Positions 1 through 10,084 of a stretch of DNA of 64,000 bases are shown here, one piece after another (position 1 is the stretch's first letter; each line of letters opens with the position of its first letter). The translations under genes were made by a program, and so were the position numbers. The stretch lies in the NCBI RefSeq assembly GCF_003718715.1, contig NZ_CP033465.1, forward strand, positions 682,001 to 746,000. Reading direction: 5' to 3'. This DNA is from Clostridium sp. JN-1 (GTDB lineage Bacteria; Bacillota; Clostridia; Clostridiales; Clostridiaceae). A model generated the notes under the pieces. It was not told where the DNA came from. It ran no database searches and was given only the letters and a program-made list of their open reading frames with translations.

Positions 1-116
1 CGGAGTTCAGAATGTCGTTAAATTTATGTAGTGGACAAAAATTATAGATAAATGTAAAAATAGCTGGTATTACTATGATGTGAAATTAGCTCAATTTACT
101 TATAAAATTTTTTATT

Positions 117-1541
117 TTAATTAGCAGTTTTTATATCATATTTTAGAAGTTTATACTGAAGGGTTGAGCGAGGTATTTTTAGTGCTTCTGCAGCCCTTTT
201 TATGTTGTTTTTATATTGGATCATTGCCTTTTCAATAATTTCTTTTTCATAGTTATCTACCATTTCAGTTAGTGAACTGCCAATAGGTGTAATAGTATCA
301 TTTGGTGAATCATTTGGTTCTATTTTATTTGAGAAAATTTCTTCACCCATATCAAAAACAAGATCATTAAGTGCAATATGGTTCTTGTCCTCTAACATAA
401 TACTTCTCTTTATAACATTTTCAAGCATTCTTACATTTCCAGGCCAGCTATTTTGTTCTAATCTATTAATAACTTGAGGATTTATATGCTTAAGATTATG
501 TCCAAGTTCCTTTGAGTATTTTTCAAGAAATAAGTAAGCCAATAATGAAATATCTTCCTTTCTATGCCTTAATGGGGGTATAGATATCATGCAGGTACTA
601 ATTCTATAAAAAAGATCTCGCCTTAAGGCACCTTTTTCAATTGCTTCCTCTGGGGATTGGTTCATTGCTGCAATTATTCTTACATCTACATGAATTTGTT
701 GATTGCTTCCAAGCCTTAAGAATGTACCATCTTGAAGTACACGAAGTAACTTTGGCTGAATATTCATAGGCATTGAATTTAACTCATCTAGAAATAAAGT
801 TCCTCCATCAGCAATTTCAAAAAGCCCCTTACGCTTTTCAGCACCTGTAAATGCACCTTTTTCAGTTCCAAAAAGCATACTTTCAAGTAAGGTATCTGGA
901 ATTCCTGCACAATTTAAAGTAACAAATGGTTTGTTTGCCCGTTTACTTTTTTTATGAGCTCTTTTAGAAAATAGCTCTTTTCCAGTGCCAGTTTCCCCAT
1001 AGATGAGAATTGGGAAATCAGTTTGTGAATATATATCAAGCTTATTTATTTGTGAAATCATTTTCTCATTTCTTGTTAGAATCTCATCTTGACCTTCTAG
1101 TTGGTTTGGATTTTCTTCATAATGTGTATATAATTTTGCAGATAAGTCAAGTACAGTATCTGTTAACTGTTTTATTTGACTTATATCTCTGCCAATTTCT
1201 ATAGCTCCTATTATATTTTTATTCTCATCATATAAAGGAAGGGTTGTATGCATATAGTCAACAGTTTTTCCTGTTTTAGTTATATATATCTGATGTTTAT
1301 CAATAAATCTTTCTCCGTGTTTTAGGGATCTTAACATAGTACTAGTTTCTTCTGTAAGATTTTTATATGAATCTAGAATGTATTTTCCCAAATTATCCTT
1401 AACGGAGGATTTGTCAATTTCGGCATCATAAATATTATAATATATATATTTACCTTCTTTATCTATTACTGCAACTGGGTATCTTAAAACTTCGAAAAAA
1501 TCACTAAATAAATTAACCGCATTTTTTAAATTATCGTTCAT
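117..1541 (-). CDS. Sigma-54-dependent transcriptional activator (PAS-AAA-Fis)
   Basis: A 474-residue bacterial enhancer-binding protein of RocR-like layout. A PAS sensor occupies about residues 15-120. A central AAA+ domain (about 150-385) has Walker A GETGTGKE and the sigma-54 contact motif GAFTGA. A Fis-type helix-turn-helix at the C-terminus reads RAAEALKIPRSTLQYKL. It is transcribed divergently from the decarboxylase-transporter-racemase operon starting at 1871, and a -24/-12 promoter lies between them, so it very likely activates that operon when its PAS domain senses a ligand (inference). The ATG is preceded by a good GGAGGATAT ribosome site. The ligand is unknown; an amino acid or its D-isomer is the natural guess. 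Confidence 0.93.
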   Translation of the reverse strand: MNDNLKNAVNLFSDFFEVLRYPVAVIDKEGKYIYYNIYDAEIDKSSVKDNLGKYILDSYKNLTEETSTMLRSLKHGERFIDKHQIYITKTGKTVDYMHTTLPLYDENKNIIGAIEIGRDISQIKQLTDTVLDLSAKLYTHYEENPNQLEGQDEILTRNEKMISQINKLDIYSQTDFPILIYGETGTGKELFSKRAHKKSKRANKPFVTLNCAGIPDTLLESMLFGTEKGAFTGAEKRKGLFEIADGGTLFLDELNSMPMNIQPKLLRVLQDGTFLRLGSNQQIHVDVRIIAAMNQSPEEAIEKGALRRDLFYRISTCMISIPPLRHRKEDISLLAYLFLEKYSKELGHNLKHINPQVINRLEQNSWPGNVRMLENVIKRSIMLEDKNHIALNDLVFDMGEEIFSNKIEPNDSPNDTITPIGSSLTEMVDNYEKEIIEKAMIQYKNNIKRAAEALKIPRSTLQYKLLKYDIKTAN

Positions 1542-1627
1542 TATATATCCTCCAAAGTTTTATATACTAATATTTCTCTTATAATATTTAATTTTACCAT
1601 ATTTTTTACATCATATCATCATTTGTA

Positions 1628-1699
1628 CGAAATCTCATCACTTTTTACAAGTTTCGAAAAACCATTTTTACGGTAACGGAAAATTGGCACAACGCAAGC
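1628..1699 (+). promoter_or_regulatory. Sigma-54 (-24/-12) promoter with a possible upstream activator site
   Basis: TTGGCACAACGCAAGC at 1684-1699 has GG at 1686-1687 and GC at 1698-1699, separated by exactly 10 bases, which is the invariant spacing of a sigma-54 promoter. Only the two bases before GC depart from the consensus. Upstream, CGAAA (1628-1632) and TTTCG (1652-1656) form a spaced inverted repeat that could bind the activator. The rest of the 329-base gap (1542-1870) is AT-rich and shows no gene. Confidence 0.75.
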
Positions 1700-1870
1700 C
1701 CTAAGTTTTAATACTTTGTGAATTTTTTAATTAATAGTAATGAAAAATGGTTATTTTAAAACTTTTATTTTTAAATTAACTGTTATTCATTAGTTATAAA
1801 TCGAGCATTTACTAAGTTGGTATAAGTCTTGCTTTATATAATTGTAAAATACATAAAGGAGGAATTCTAA

Positions 1871-3289
1871 ATGAGTTCAACAGAAACAGCTAAAAAAACA
1901 AGATCAGAGTTAGGTAAAATTTTTAATGAAACAAAAACCAACATCCTTCAAAAGGATAGAAGATTTACTTCAAAGAACAATCATTTACATTTTGAAGGCG
2001 TTGACCTAACAGAAGTTGGTAAAAAGTATCCAACACCATTTTATGTATACTCAGAAAAAGAAATTATAAGAAATATTGATGAAATTAAGGATGCTTTTAA
2101 ATCACATCCAAATACAAAGATATTCTATGCATCTAAAGCTTGTTCAGTTATGAAAGTTTTAAGAATAGTAAAAGAAAGCGGTATATGTGCAGAAGCTAAC
2201 TCAATCTATGAAGTAAAAAAATGTCTTGAGATTGGATTTAGTGGAAACCAGATAGTTTTCAATGGAGTTGTTAAGAAAAAAGAAGACTTAGAATATGCAA
2301 TTAAAAATGACTTATATTTAATTAATGTAGATAGCTTCTTTGAACTTGAACTTATTGAAGAAATAACAAATAGACTGAAAAAGGTTGCAAATGTTTGTGT
2401 AAGAATAGAACCAAATGTTTCTTCACCAACACATCCAGGACTTATTACAGCATATCATGCAAAATCAGGAATAGATCTTCAAGATGCAGAGAAGATGTGC
2501 AAGAAAATACTTAAAATGGAATATGTACATTTAAAAGGTCTTCATATGCATGTAGGTGATCAAGTTCCAACAGCAGAGCCATTTGAACTTGCAACAGCTA
2601 TTATGGTAAAGGAGGCTGCAAGGCTTGAAAAGGTTCTCGGAATTAAATTTGAACTTATTAACGTTGGCGGTGGGATTCCTGTTCCATATAAATATGGAAA
2701 TGGAGATGCACTTGAGGATTATCTTTATGGAGGCATAGATTCATATGACTTTGCTAATGTAATAATTAAGGAAGTTCACAAATGGAGAAAAGACATCGAA
2801 ATATGTATTGAACCAGGTCGTAAGGTAGTAAGCAGCGCAGGAGTTTTGTTAACTACACTTAGCTGTGAAAAGACAAAAACTAATTATGATGAAAACAACA
2901 ATGTTCAAGATATTGTAAATTGGAAGTTTGTAGATGTAGGTTATAGTATATTATCAGATAGCCTTCACTTTGACTGGTATTTCAATCTATTTAATGCAAG
3001 TAACATAGATACAGAATATAATGATTGGTTTAAAGTTGCAGGTCCTCTATGTGATGGAGGAGATTATTTCCATCAAGGTGTTGACGGCGAATTTTATCCG
3101 CTTCCAAAGGATACTAAGTTTGGTGATGTTTTAGCATTTATTGATGCAGGTGCATATGTTATTGAAAGCCAAACAGTATATAATAATAGACCACGTACAG
3201 CAGTTGCCCTTATCAATAAAGAAGGTCAAGTTGAATTAATTAGACGTGAAGATAATTATGCTGACTTAGTTGGATACGATATTTATTAA
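1871..3289 (+). CDS. DokD-like D-ornithine/D-lysine decarboxylase (DAP decarboxylase family, PLP fold III)
   Basis: A 472-residue fold-type III PLP decarboxylase of the diaminopimelate/ornithine decarboxylase family. The PLP lysine is K89 in FYASKAC, the glycine-rich phosphate loop is [17 protein letters not shown] follows it, and [10 protein letters not shown] near residue 392 carries the catalytic cysteine from the partner subunit. The operon also encodes an amino-acid transporter and a racemase and is controlled by sigma-54. From memory this matches the Salmonella locus around the stereo-inverting D-ornithine/D-lysine decarboxylase DokD (STM2360). I infer decarboxylation of a D-amino acid to a diamine rather than lysine biosynthesis. 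The N-terminal 40 residues are longer than in a typical LysA. An AAAGGAGG ribosome site precedes the ATG. Confidence 0.8.
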   Translation: MSSTETAKKTRSELGKIFNETKTNILQKDRRFTSKNNHLHFEGVDLTEVGKKYPTPFYVYSEKEIIRNIDEIKDAFKSHPNTKIFYASKACSVMKVLRIVKESGICAEANSIYEVKKCLEIGFSGNQIVFNGVVKKKEDLEYAIKNDLYLINVDSFFELELIEEITNRLKKVANVCVRIEPNVSSPTHPGLITAYHAKSGIDLQDAEKMCKKILKMEYVHLKGLHMHVGDQVPTAEPFELATAIMVKEAARLEKVLGIKFELINVGGGIPVPYKYGNGDALEDYLYGGIDSYDFANVIIKEVHKWRKDIEICIEPGRKVVSSAGVLLTTLSCEKTKTNYDENNNVQDIVNWKFVDVGYSILSDSLHFDWYFNLFNASNIDTEYNDWFKVAGPLCDGGDYFHQGVDGEFYPLPKDTKFGDVLAFIDAGAYVIESQTVYNNRPRTAVALINKEGQVELIRREDNYADLVGYDIY

Positions 3290-3308
3290 TTAAAAGGGAG
3301 TGTACGTT

Positions 3309-4718
3309 ATGAGTGATAACGATAAAAAGCTAGGTGTAAAGGATATTCTTTTACTTAATGTAGCAGCAATACTTAGTATAAGACAGATACCTAATGTTGC
3401 ACCATATGGAGCAGCATCAGTAATGCTTTGGCTATTAGCAGCTATATTTATGTTTATTCCTTTAGCAATGGTTTGTGGAGAACTTTCTACAGGCTGGCCA
3501 GAAGAGGGAGGACTCTTTGTATGGATAAGGGAAGCTATGGGAGAAAGAATAGGGTGGATAAACGTATTTTTATATCTATGTTCATGTATAGTTTTCTTCC
3601 CATTGATGCTTCAATTTTTAACAACAACTGTAGGATACACAATCAATGCCTCTTTAGCAGAAAATAAGGTTTACATTGGAGTTACCTCTATTATAATTAT
3701 GTGGATATTAACTATGTTAAATATTAAAGGTATGGATTGGACAAAAAAGATAAATAACTTTGGAGCAATATTTGGTGTTTTTGTCCCAGCTGGTGTGCTT
3801 ATTATTCTTGCATTATATTGGCTTGCAACTGGACATCCTATGGCAACAGATTATTCTGCAGCAAAAAATTGGATACCAAACTTATCAAAATGGGATAATA
3901 TCGTATTCTTATCTTCAATGATGTTTGCATTTGCAGGAATGGAAGTTGCTCCAATGATTGCTGGACATGCTAAGAATCCGCAAAAAGATTTTCCAAGAGC
4001 TATTTTTCTATCAGCACTAGCCATTGTTGGAATTTATATAATAGGTACAATTTCAATGAATACTTTGTTTCCAGCAGCAGATTCAAATATAGTTGCAGGA
4101 ATTATGCAGGCTATGAGTGCTGCTTCGGTTAATCTTCATATGCCATGGTTACTTCCGGTTATGGGAATACTTATTGCATTTGGAGCATTGGCACAGGTAA
4201 ATTCCTGGCTTGTTGGACCAATCTATATGCTTAATGTAGCCAGCGGAAAAAATAATATACTTGGTAAAAAAATAAGTGAAGTAGACCCTAAAACAGGTGC
4301 ACCCAAATATGCATTATATGTACAGGCCGTTTTAGTATCAATATTCTGTCTTTCAACATTTATATCTCCAAGTGCTGAAGCAGCCTACTGGACACTTACA
4401 GCTTTAACAACATTAGTTTACTTTATACCTTATCTTTTCATGTTTGCGTCATACTTAGTATTAAGAAAGAAAAGACCAGAAGTAAATCGTACATTTAAAA
4501 TACCGGGAAAGGTTTTACCAATTGTCCTTCCTATATTTGGATTTGCTTCTACTTTATTTGCAATTGCCTTACTTTTCATTCCACCTTCACAAATAAACAC
4601 AGGAAGTCTTTTCGTATTTGAATTAAAGGTAGCTGGTGGTGGAATAGTAGCTGCTATAGCTGCAGATTTATTGTATAAAAAAGCTAAGAAAAATAATGAA
4701 AAAGTACAAATTCAATAG
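3309..4718 (+). CDS. APC-superfamily amino-acid transporter or antiporter
   Basis: A polytopic membrane protein of about 469 residues with roughly 12 hydrophobic segments, resembling the GadC/YjeM branch of the APC superfamily (glutamate:GABA-type exchangers). The first helix carries RQIPNVAPYG, the place where substrate-binding loops occur in this family. I place the start at ATG 3309. A GTG at 3300 is in frame but overlaps the GGGAG ribosome site that serves 3309. Lying between a decarboxylase and a racemase, it is a good candidate for an amino acid/amine antiporter that imports substrate and exports diamine (inference). Confidence 0.85.
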   Translation: MSDNDKKLGVKDILLLNVAAILSIRQIPNVAPYGAASVMLWLLAAIFMFIPLAMVCGELSTGWPEEGGLFVWIREAMGERIGWINVFLYLCSCIVFFPLMLQFLTTTVGYTINASLAENKVYIGVTSIIIMWILTMLNIKGMDWTKKINNFGAIFGVFVPAGVLIILALYWLATGHPMATDYSAAKNWIPNLSKWDNIVFLSSMMFAFAGMEVAPMIAGHAKNPQKDFPRAIFLSALAIVGIYIIGTISMNTLFPAADSNIVAGIMQAMSAASVNLHMPWLLPVMGILIAFGALAQVNSWLVGPIYMLNVASGKNNILGKKISEVDPKTGAPKYALYVQAVLVSIFCLSTFISPSAEAAYWTLTALTTLVYFIPYLFMFASYLVLRKKRPEVNRTFKIPGKVLPIVLPIFGFASTLFAIALLFIPPSQINTGSLFVFELKVAGGGIVAAIAADLLYKKAKKNNEKVQIQ

Positions 4719-4730
4719 GAGATGAGTTAT

Positions 4731-5834
4731 GTGAGTTATCCAAGACTTGAAATAAATTTAAGAAAACTTAAATACAATGCAAAGGTAGAAGTGGAAAGCC
4801 TAAAAAAAATAGGCATTGATGTAATGGGTGTTAACAAGGTTTTTGATGGTGCTCCTGAAACAGCCAATGCTATTTTTGAAGGAGGAATAAAGGCAGTCGC
4901 AGAATCAAGAGTCTCAAATTTAAAAAAAATAAAAGATGTTAAGTGTGAAAAGGCTCTTTTAAGAAGCCCTTCATTAAGTGAAATACCAGATGTAATAAGA
5001 TATGCCGATATATCCTTAAATTCAGAAATAGAAGTTATTGAAGCATTATCTAAGGAAGCTGTAAAACAAAATAAAGTGCATAAAGTATTGCTTATGCTTG
5101 ACCTTGGAGATTTAAGGGAAGGAATATGGTTTGAAGATACAGATAAAATTGAAAGTGTATTAAGAGCTATTCTTAAGCTGCCTAATATTGAAATTTATGG
5201 CCTAGGAACTAATTTTAACTGTTATGGAACAGCACTTCCTACAGTGAAAAATGGAAATAAATTTGTATCAATTGCAAGAGATCTTGAGAAAAAGCTTGGT
5301 ATTAAGTTTAAATATCTTTCAGGTGGAAATTGTACAAGCTACCATCTTGTAGACAAAGGCATTTTACCAAAAGGCATAAATCATCTTCGCATTGGCGGAC
5401 TTCATCAATTTGGAATTGAATACGTTGAAGGTAAATATCTTGATGAGTATTATCATTCTTCAATGGATATAAATAAATATGTATCAAATCTTTATATATT
5501 CAAAGCAGAAATTATTGAGCTTAATACAAAACCTACTGTCCCTGTTGGAGAATTAGGGGTTGATGCCTTCCTTCAAACGAAAACCTTTGTGGATCGTGGA
5601 AATAGGAAAAGAGCACTATTAGCATTTGGACGTCAGGATATTCCATATGAAAATATACATCCAATTGATAGTAAAATAGAAATACTGGGACAGACAAGTG
5701 ATCATACTATAATTGATATAGAGGACAGTGACAATTATAGTCTGGGAGATATTATACCATTTGAAATAGACTATACCGCACTTTTGGCTGCATGTAACTC
5801 TCCTGGTATTGAAAAAGCTTTTATAAATGATTAA
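4731..5834 (+). CDS. Alanine/ornithine racemase-family PLP enzyme
   Basis: A 367-residue protein related to the alanine racemase N-terminal (TIM-barrel) family and similar in type to clostridial ornithine racemase (Orr). The PLP lysine is K36 in MGVNKVFDG. Later blocks include LGTNFNC, YLSGGNCTSY and LRIGG. I choose GTG 4731 because AGGAG at 4717-4721 abuts the in-frame ATG at 4722 but sits 9 bases before 4731. It is the last gene of the operon. A racemase beside a D-specific decarboxylase would convert the imported L-amino acid to the D-form. Substrate (ornithine or lysine) is inferred, not seen. Confidence 0.8.
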   Translation: MSYPRLEINLRKLKYNAKVEVESLKKIGIDVMGVNKVFDGAPETANAIFEGGIKAVAESRVSNLKKIKDVKCEKALLRSPSLSEIPDVIRYADISLNSEIEVIEALSKEAVKQNKVHKVLLMLDLGDLREGIWFEDTDKIESVLRAILKLPNIEIYGLGTNFNCYGTALPTVKNGNKFVSIARDLEKKLGIKFKYLSGGNCTSYHLVDKGILPKGINHLRIGGLHQFGIEYVEGKYLDEYYHSSMDINKYVSNLYIFKAEIIELNTKPTVPVGELGVDAFLQTKTFVDRGNRKRALLAFGRQDIPYENIHPIDSKIEILGQTSDHTIIDIEDSDNYSLGDIIPFEIDYTALLAACNSPGIEKAFIND

Positions 5835-5930
5835 AAAATGAGTAATCTTCATATTAAGGTCATTTCTATAGATGCTTAAATATCATTTTTAGGTGAGAGC
5901 CTTACAATGATTAACTCTCGACTAATGTCT

Positions 5931-5983
5931 GTAAGCGTCAAATAGTCCACATCTGAATAATAGGTGTGGATTTTTACGCTTAC
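5931..5983 (+). terminator. Double-stem terminator after the racemase operon
   Basis: Inner stem TCCACATCT (5946-5954) pairs with AGGTGTGGA (5962-5970) and is followed by TTTTT. An outer stem GTAAGCGT (5931-5938) pairs perfectly with ACGCTTAC (5976-5983), enclosing the inner hairpin and its T-run. The outer stem is unusual for a simple terminator. The rest of the gap to 6066 shows no gene. Confidence 0.65.
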
Positions 5984-6066
5984 TTTTCAATCAACCGCAT
6001 TATAAGGTGTGTTCATCAATATTTTCACCCCTGTAGTTTTGCGAGACGGAGACGAACTCGTTAATG

Positions 6067-6126
6067 TTTATTGCAACTATTGAAAATGTAATTTTTAAAA
6101 ATTACATTTTTAATAGTTGCAATAAA
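6067..6126. repeat. Near-perfect 60-bp palindrome upstream of the hsd locus
   Basis: Arms 6067-6096 and 6097-6126 are reverse complements over 30 bases each with a single G/T mismatch (6082 against 6111) and no loop. The centre is TTTTTAAAAA. It ends only 8 bases before the first possible start codon of the S-like gene. It may be a terminator, an integration scar or a structure that nucleases or recombinases act on. There is no direct evidence for any of these. Confidence 0.85.
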
Positions 6127-6133
6127 ATTTCTT

Positions 6134-6766
6134 TTGAGCTATGATTACATCATAGCAAATAAAGTTAGTTTTAGAAAGGCACAATATTTTATGAAAAGGT
6201 TGAGTGAATTGGTTGGATTAGTAAGTGGATCGCCTCAGTTTAGAATTACTGAAGTGTTTGATGAGAAAACACCGCTTTTTACTTATTATAGTCAAACGGA
6301 TTTAACAGATGATTTGGTAGGTATTATTTCAAACAATGTGGACAATAAACAAGTCAGAACAAATGATAAAGTAAATATCTTATGCTATGGTGATGTGGTG
6401 TTTAGTTTAATCACAGGAATTGCAGCGATGGTAAGAAAAGAGCACGAGGGATATCTTTATACGCAAAACTACGTTAAGTTATTACCTAGCCATAACATTG
6501 ATTCAAAGTTTTTGGTTTATCTCATTAATGAAAACAAAACAATTAAGAAGCAGTTTGCTTTGGGACTGCAGGGTTCGCAAGTTTTAAAATATACTCTCAG
6601 GCAGCTTAAAGAGCTCGAAATACCGAAAATACCTTCCATAGATAAGCAAAAAATTATAGGACAAGTATATTTTAATCAGTTAAGGCTGCAAGCCCTTAAA
6701 AATAAGGCAGCAGAACTTGAAACAAAAATCAGGTTATCCAAGTTAGAGGAGGCAAGTCAGAAATGA
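6134..6766 (+). CDS. Single-TRD HsdS-like (type I specificity) protein
   Basis: A 210-residue protein resembling one half of a type I specificity subunit: one target-recognition-like domain, then the helical block LKELEIPKIPSIDKQKIIGQ and a C-terminal coiled coil rich in K/E/L. It shows no obvious similarity to the two TRDs of the full hsdS downstream. The TTG at 6134 has no ribosome site. ATG 6191, with AGAAAGG 11 bases upstream, is the alternative start (191 residues). Its end overlaps the hsdR start by 4 bases (ATGA), so the two are co-translated. It could be a true half-subunit acting as a dimer, or a truncated remnant. Confidence 0.6.
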   Translation: MSYDYIIANKVSFRKAQYFMKRLSELVGLVSGSPQFRITEVFDEKTPLFTYYSQTDLTDDLVGIISNNVDNKQVRTNDKVNILCYGDVVFSLITGIAAMVRKEHEGYLYTQNYVKLLPSHNIDSKFLVYLINENKTIKKQFALGLQGSQVLKYTLRQLKELEIPKIPSIDKQKIIGQVYFNQLRLQALKNKAAELETKIRLSKLEEASQK

Positions 6767-9700
6767 ATGAAGAGCAATTTGAAACTGAACTAATACAATA
6801 CATTACCAGTGGAACCATAACCAAACCTGAACACCTAGAAGGAATCACCGGCTTTATGGTTAGTGAAAAACCTGCTGATTACTGTGTAAAAACAAAGCTG
6901 TGGAAGTATGAACCAAAAATTAAAACTACAGAAGAGCTTTGGAATAACTTCAAAGAGATTCTTGAGAGGCACAATCAAAATACACTTGATCATCCACTAA
7001 GTACTATTGAATTTAATCAAGTTAAAAAGATTATATCTGATATTCAAACACCATATGAAGCTGGACAATTTTTATATGGACTTAATGGTGTATCGCAAAT
7101 CGAAATTGATTTGGATGACGGCCGCCACGTGTTTTTAACGGTTTTCGATCAAAAACAAATCGGTGCTGGAGATACAGTGTATCAAGTAGTTAATCAAATT
7201 GAACGCCCTGCAGTTATCCCTGGGAAACAAAATCGCCGTTTTGATACGACACTTCTTATTAATGGTTTACCTATCATACAAATTGAAGAAAAACGTGATA
7301 CACATGATGTCAATGAAGCACTAAATCAAATGCATCAATATTCCGAAGAAAACCAATATAGTGATATTTTTTCCACTTTACAAATATTAGTGGCAATTAC
7401 GCCCAATAACGTGAAGTATATGGCGAATACCACTCCGGATAAGTTCAATAAGGACTTTGCTTTTAACTGGCAGCGTAAAAGTGATAATACGATTGTGCGT
7501 AATTGGAAAGAGTTTGCTGATTCAATGTTAAGTATTCCAATGGCACATCAGATGGCTACTAATTATATGATTTTGGACGGCACAAAAAATAAACAAACGT
7601 TAAAGGTAATGCGTCCATATCAAGTATACGCAACTCAGAATGTAATTGAAAGTTTAAAGCAAGTTGATTTTGAACTCGGCACAAATAAAGTAGGTTATGT
7701 TTGGCATACCACTGGTTCTGGTAAAACTATAACTAGTTTTAAAACAGCATGGCTTGCAAGCCGCATGCCTAAAATTGATAAAGTTGTCTTCGTAGTAGAT
7801 AGGATTGCTTTAACGAAACAAACAAATGAAAATTATAGGGCCTATGATCCAGATGCTGCTGAAGATACGATTGGCAGCGTTCAAGATACTTGTAATACTA
7901 ATGATTTGAGTCGTAAACTAAAGAGTAAAGATAATAATATCATTGTTACTTCTGTTCAAAAGCTTGATACTTTAGTGAAACGTAAATCTTTTAAATCACC
8001 TGATAAAAATATTGTATTTATCGTGGATGAAGCACACCGTTCAACTGGTGGTGAAAGTTTTCAAAAGATACAAAAAGCTTTTAAAAAGTCTGCTTGGGTT
8101 GGTTATACAGGAACGCCGATGTTTGATGAAACTACTAGTGGCTTACGAACAGAAGATATTTTTGGACCATTGTTACACGCTTATACCATTCGTGAAGCAA
8201 TTGCAGATAGAAATGTTTTAGGCTTTAAAGTGGATTTTGAAACAACCATTGATGAAGAACAAATGAAATTGAAGTATCTACCAAATTTCTATAGAGAACG
8301 CTATCCGAAGTGGACTGAAGAACAGATTCAAGAGAAGATTAATAATCTAAGTCAAGAGGATATGGATGATGCGGTTGAACCAAGTTTTTATGATGAAAAT
8401 CCAGATCACATCAAGTTAGTAGTTGAAGATATTTTTAAGAACTGGCGAAATCGTTCAAATGAAGGTAAGTATAATGCACTTTTTACCACTCATGTTGGTG
8501 GTGGGAAAGCTAGTACTCCAATGGCAATGATGTATTTTAATGAATTTCAACGAGTAAATAATGAGAACAGGAAGAACGGTGGACAAACATTAAAATTAGC
8601 AGTTACATTTAGCCAAAACTCATCCAATAATGATAGTATGCTTGCCACTAATCAAGGTTTACATGATGCTATTAAAGCTTATAACAAAGAATTTGGTACA
8701 AGCTTTGGTATGGATGATGTAGCAGGATATACACAAGATGTTACTAGTCGTTTGAATAAAACTGCTACCGACAAGAACTTCTTAGATATTGCGATTGTGG
8801 TAGATCAACTTTTGACTGGATTTGATGCACCAGAACTTAATACTCTTTATGTAGATAGAACACTTAAAGGGGCTGGACTTATTCAAGCTTATTCAAGAAC
8901 AAATCGTATTGCTGATATGCAAGAAAAACCCTGGGGGCGTATTGTAAATTATCGCTGGCCTGCTCAAAATGAGAAGTTGATGAATAAAGCTCTCGCAATT
9001 TATGCTAATAAAGCTTCTGCAATTTTATCAGAAGATGACCAGCGTAAATCTAACCAAGATGATGGTATTATCGCTAAATCTTTTGAAGATGTATTTAAGG
9101 AAGTTAAAGGGGTTGCTCAGAAATTATCCAGCTTAACTAATAAGTTTCAGCAATTGCCACCTTCTGAGAAGCAAAAAGAGTATATGCTTGATTTGCTGCA
9201 TGGTTATAATGCTGGTATGGCTAAATTAAAACAATATGCACCTAAAGAAGTTGATGGAAATGCAGTAGGCTTCAATTACGACAATCCTGATGAATTAGTT
9301 GAAAAATTAGGGATGACAAGTGAACAGGAAACCATGCTTACTACAGTTTTAACCAATGAACTTAAACAACATATATCAAAAGAAAAGAAAATTCCTTTTG
9401 ATCAAATTGAGTTAAGAATGACTCATGTCAAGGATGTGAAAATAGATTATGATTATTTAACTGAATTGGTGGAACAATTATTAAACCAAGTGCATGAGGG
9501 CAAGAGTCAAGAAGCACAAGCTACGAAAGAGAAAATTAATCAATTTGCCAGTGGCTTGGAAGACAGAAATTATGCTGCGAAGATTATGAATGCAGCAATT
9601 GCTATTATCAAAGGGCATTTTCCGCCGGAAGGTTCTAATCTTAAATATCCAGTAAAATTGAAAAATAGTGAACAGATTATTCAAGCGGCTAATAATGTCA

Positions 9701-9972
9701 GCCTTGATAGAATGTTTTTAGATTTTCGAGTGAAGTGGGGAATCACAGATATTATCACAAGTGCCCAGATGCGTGAATTATTTAGTCGTCATCGTTATGG
9801 CTTACAAGATTTAGACGATACTGGTCAAATTCGAGATATAATTGCAAAAGCAAGCGTGGATTATAAGACGTTAGCACATGACGAGGAGATACAATCTTTG
9901 TCTAAAATCAAGTATCGTAATGGTTTACGTGAAGCTATTTATGAATTAGCTGATGATCAAGCTGAAAGTTAA
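6763..9972 (+). CDS. hsdR: Type I restriction enzyme, R (motor/nuclease) subunit
   Basis: A 1069-residue HsdR. The N-terminal nuclease domain shows the PD-(D/E)xK-type signature ending in IEEKRD near residues 174-180, followed by the QMHQYS segment. The SF2 translocase has Walker A WHTTGSGKT near 315, DEAH near 420 and GYTGTP shortly after, and a motif VI-like region QAYSRTNR. It translocates DNA and cuts unmethylated targets when assembled with HsdM and HsdS. CGT/CGC arginine codons are more common here than in the AGA-dominated neighbours, which fits horizontal transfer (impression from reading, not counted). Confidence 0.96.
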   Translation: MNEEQFETELIQYITSGTITKPEHLEGITGFMVSEKPADYCVKTKLWKYEPKIKTTEELWNNFKEILERHNQNTLDHPLSTIEFNQVKKIISDIQTPYEAGQFLYGLNGVSQIEIDLDDGRHVFLTVFDQKQIGAGDTVYQVVNQIERPAVIPGKQNRRFDTTLLINGLPIIQIEEKRDTHDVNEALNQMHQYSEENQYSDIFSTLQILVAITPNNVKYMANTTPDKFNKDFAFNWQRKSDNTIVRNWKEFADSMLSIPMAHQMATNYMILDGTKNKQTLKVMRPYQVYATQNVIESLKQVDFELGTNKVGYVWHTTGSGKTITSFKTAWLASRMPKIDKVVFVVDRIALTKQTNENYRAYDPDAAEDTIGSVQDTCNTNDLSRKLKSKDNNIIVTSVQKLDTLVKRKSFKSPDKNIVFIVDEAHRSTGGESFQKIQKAFKKSAWVGYTGTPMFDETTSGLRTEDIFGPLLHAYTIREAIADRNVLGFKVDFETTIDEEQMKLKYLPNFYRERYPKWTEEQIQEKINNLSQEDMDDAVEPSFYDENPDHIKLVVEDIFKNWRNRSNEGKYNALFTTHVGGGKASTPMAMMYFNEFQRVNNENRKNGGQTLKLAVTFSQNSSNNDSMLATNQGLHDAIKAYNKEFGTSFGMDDVAGYTQDVTSRLNKTATDKNFLDIAIVVDQLLTGFDAPELNTLYVDRTLKGAGLIQAYSRTNRIADMQEKPWGRIVNYRWPAQNEKLMNKALAIYANKASAILSEDDQRKSNQDDGIIAKSFEDVFKEVKGVAQKLSSLTNKFQQLPPSEKQKEYMLDLLHGYNAGMAKLKQYAPKEVDGNAVGFNYDNPDELVEKLGMTSEQETMLTTVLTNELKQHISKEKKIPFDQIELRMTHVKDVKIDYDYLTELVEQLLNQVHEGKSQEAQATKEKINQFASGLEDRNYAAKIMNAAIAIIKGHFPPEGSNLKYPVKLKNSEQIIQAANNVSLDRMFLDFRVKWGITDIITSAQMRELFSRHRYGLQDLDDTGQIRDIIAKASVDYKTLAHDEEIQSLSKIKYRNGLREAIYELADDQAES

Positions 9973-10084
9973 ATTATATCTAAGGATACTTTAAAATTAA
10001 AGCATTTAATGAGATGCTTAAGAATAGTAAAATTAATTATTGAACTGTCGACCATCAATTGACAGCTCAGATAGGAGATAAACT

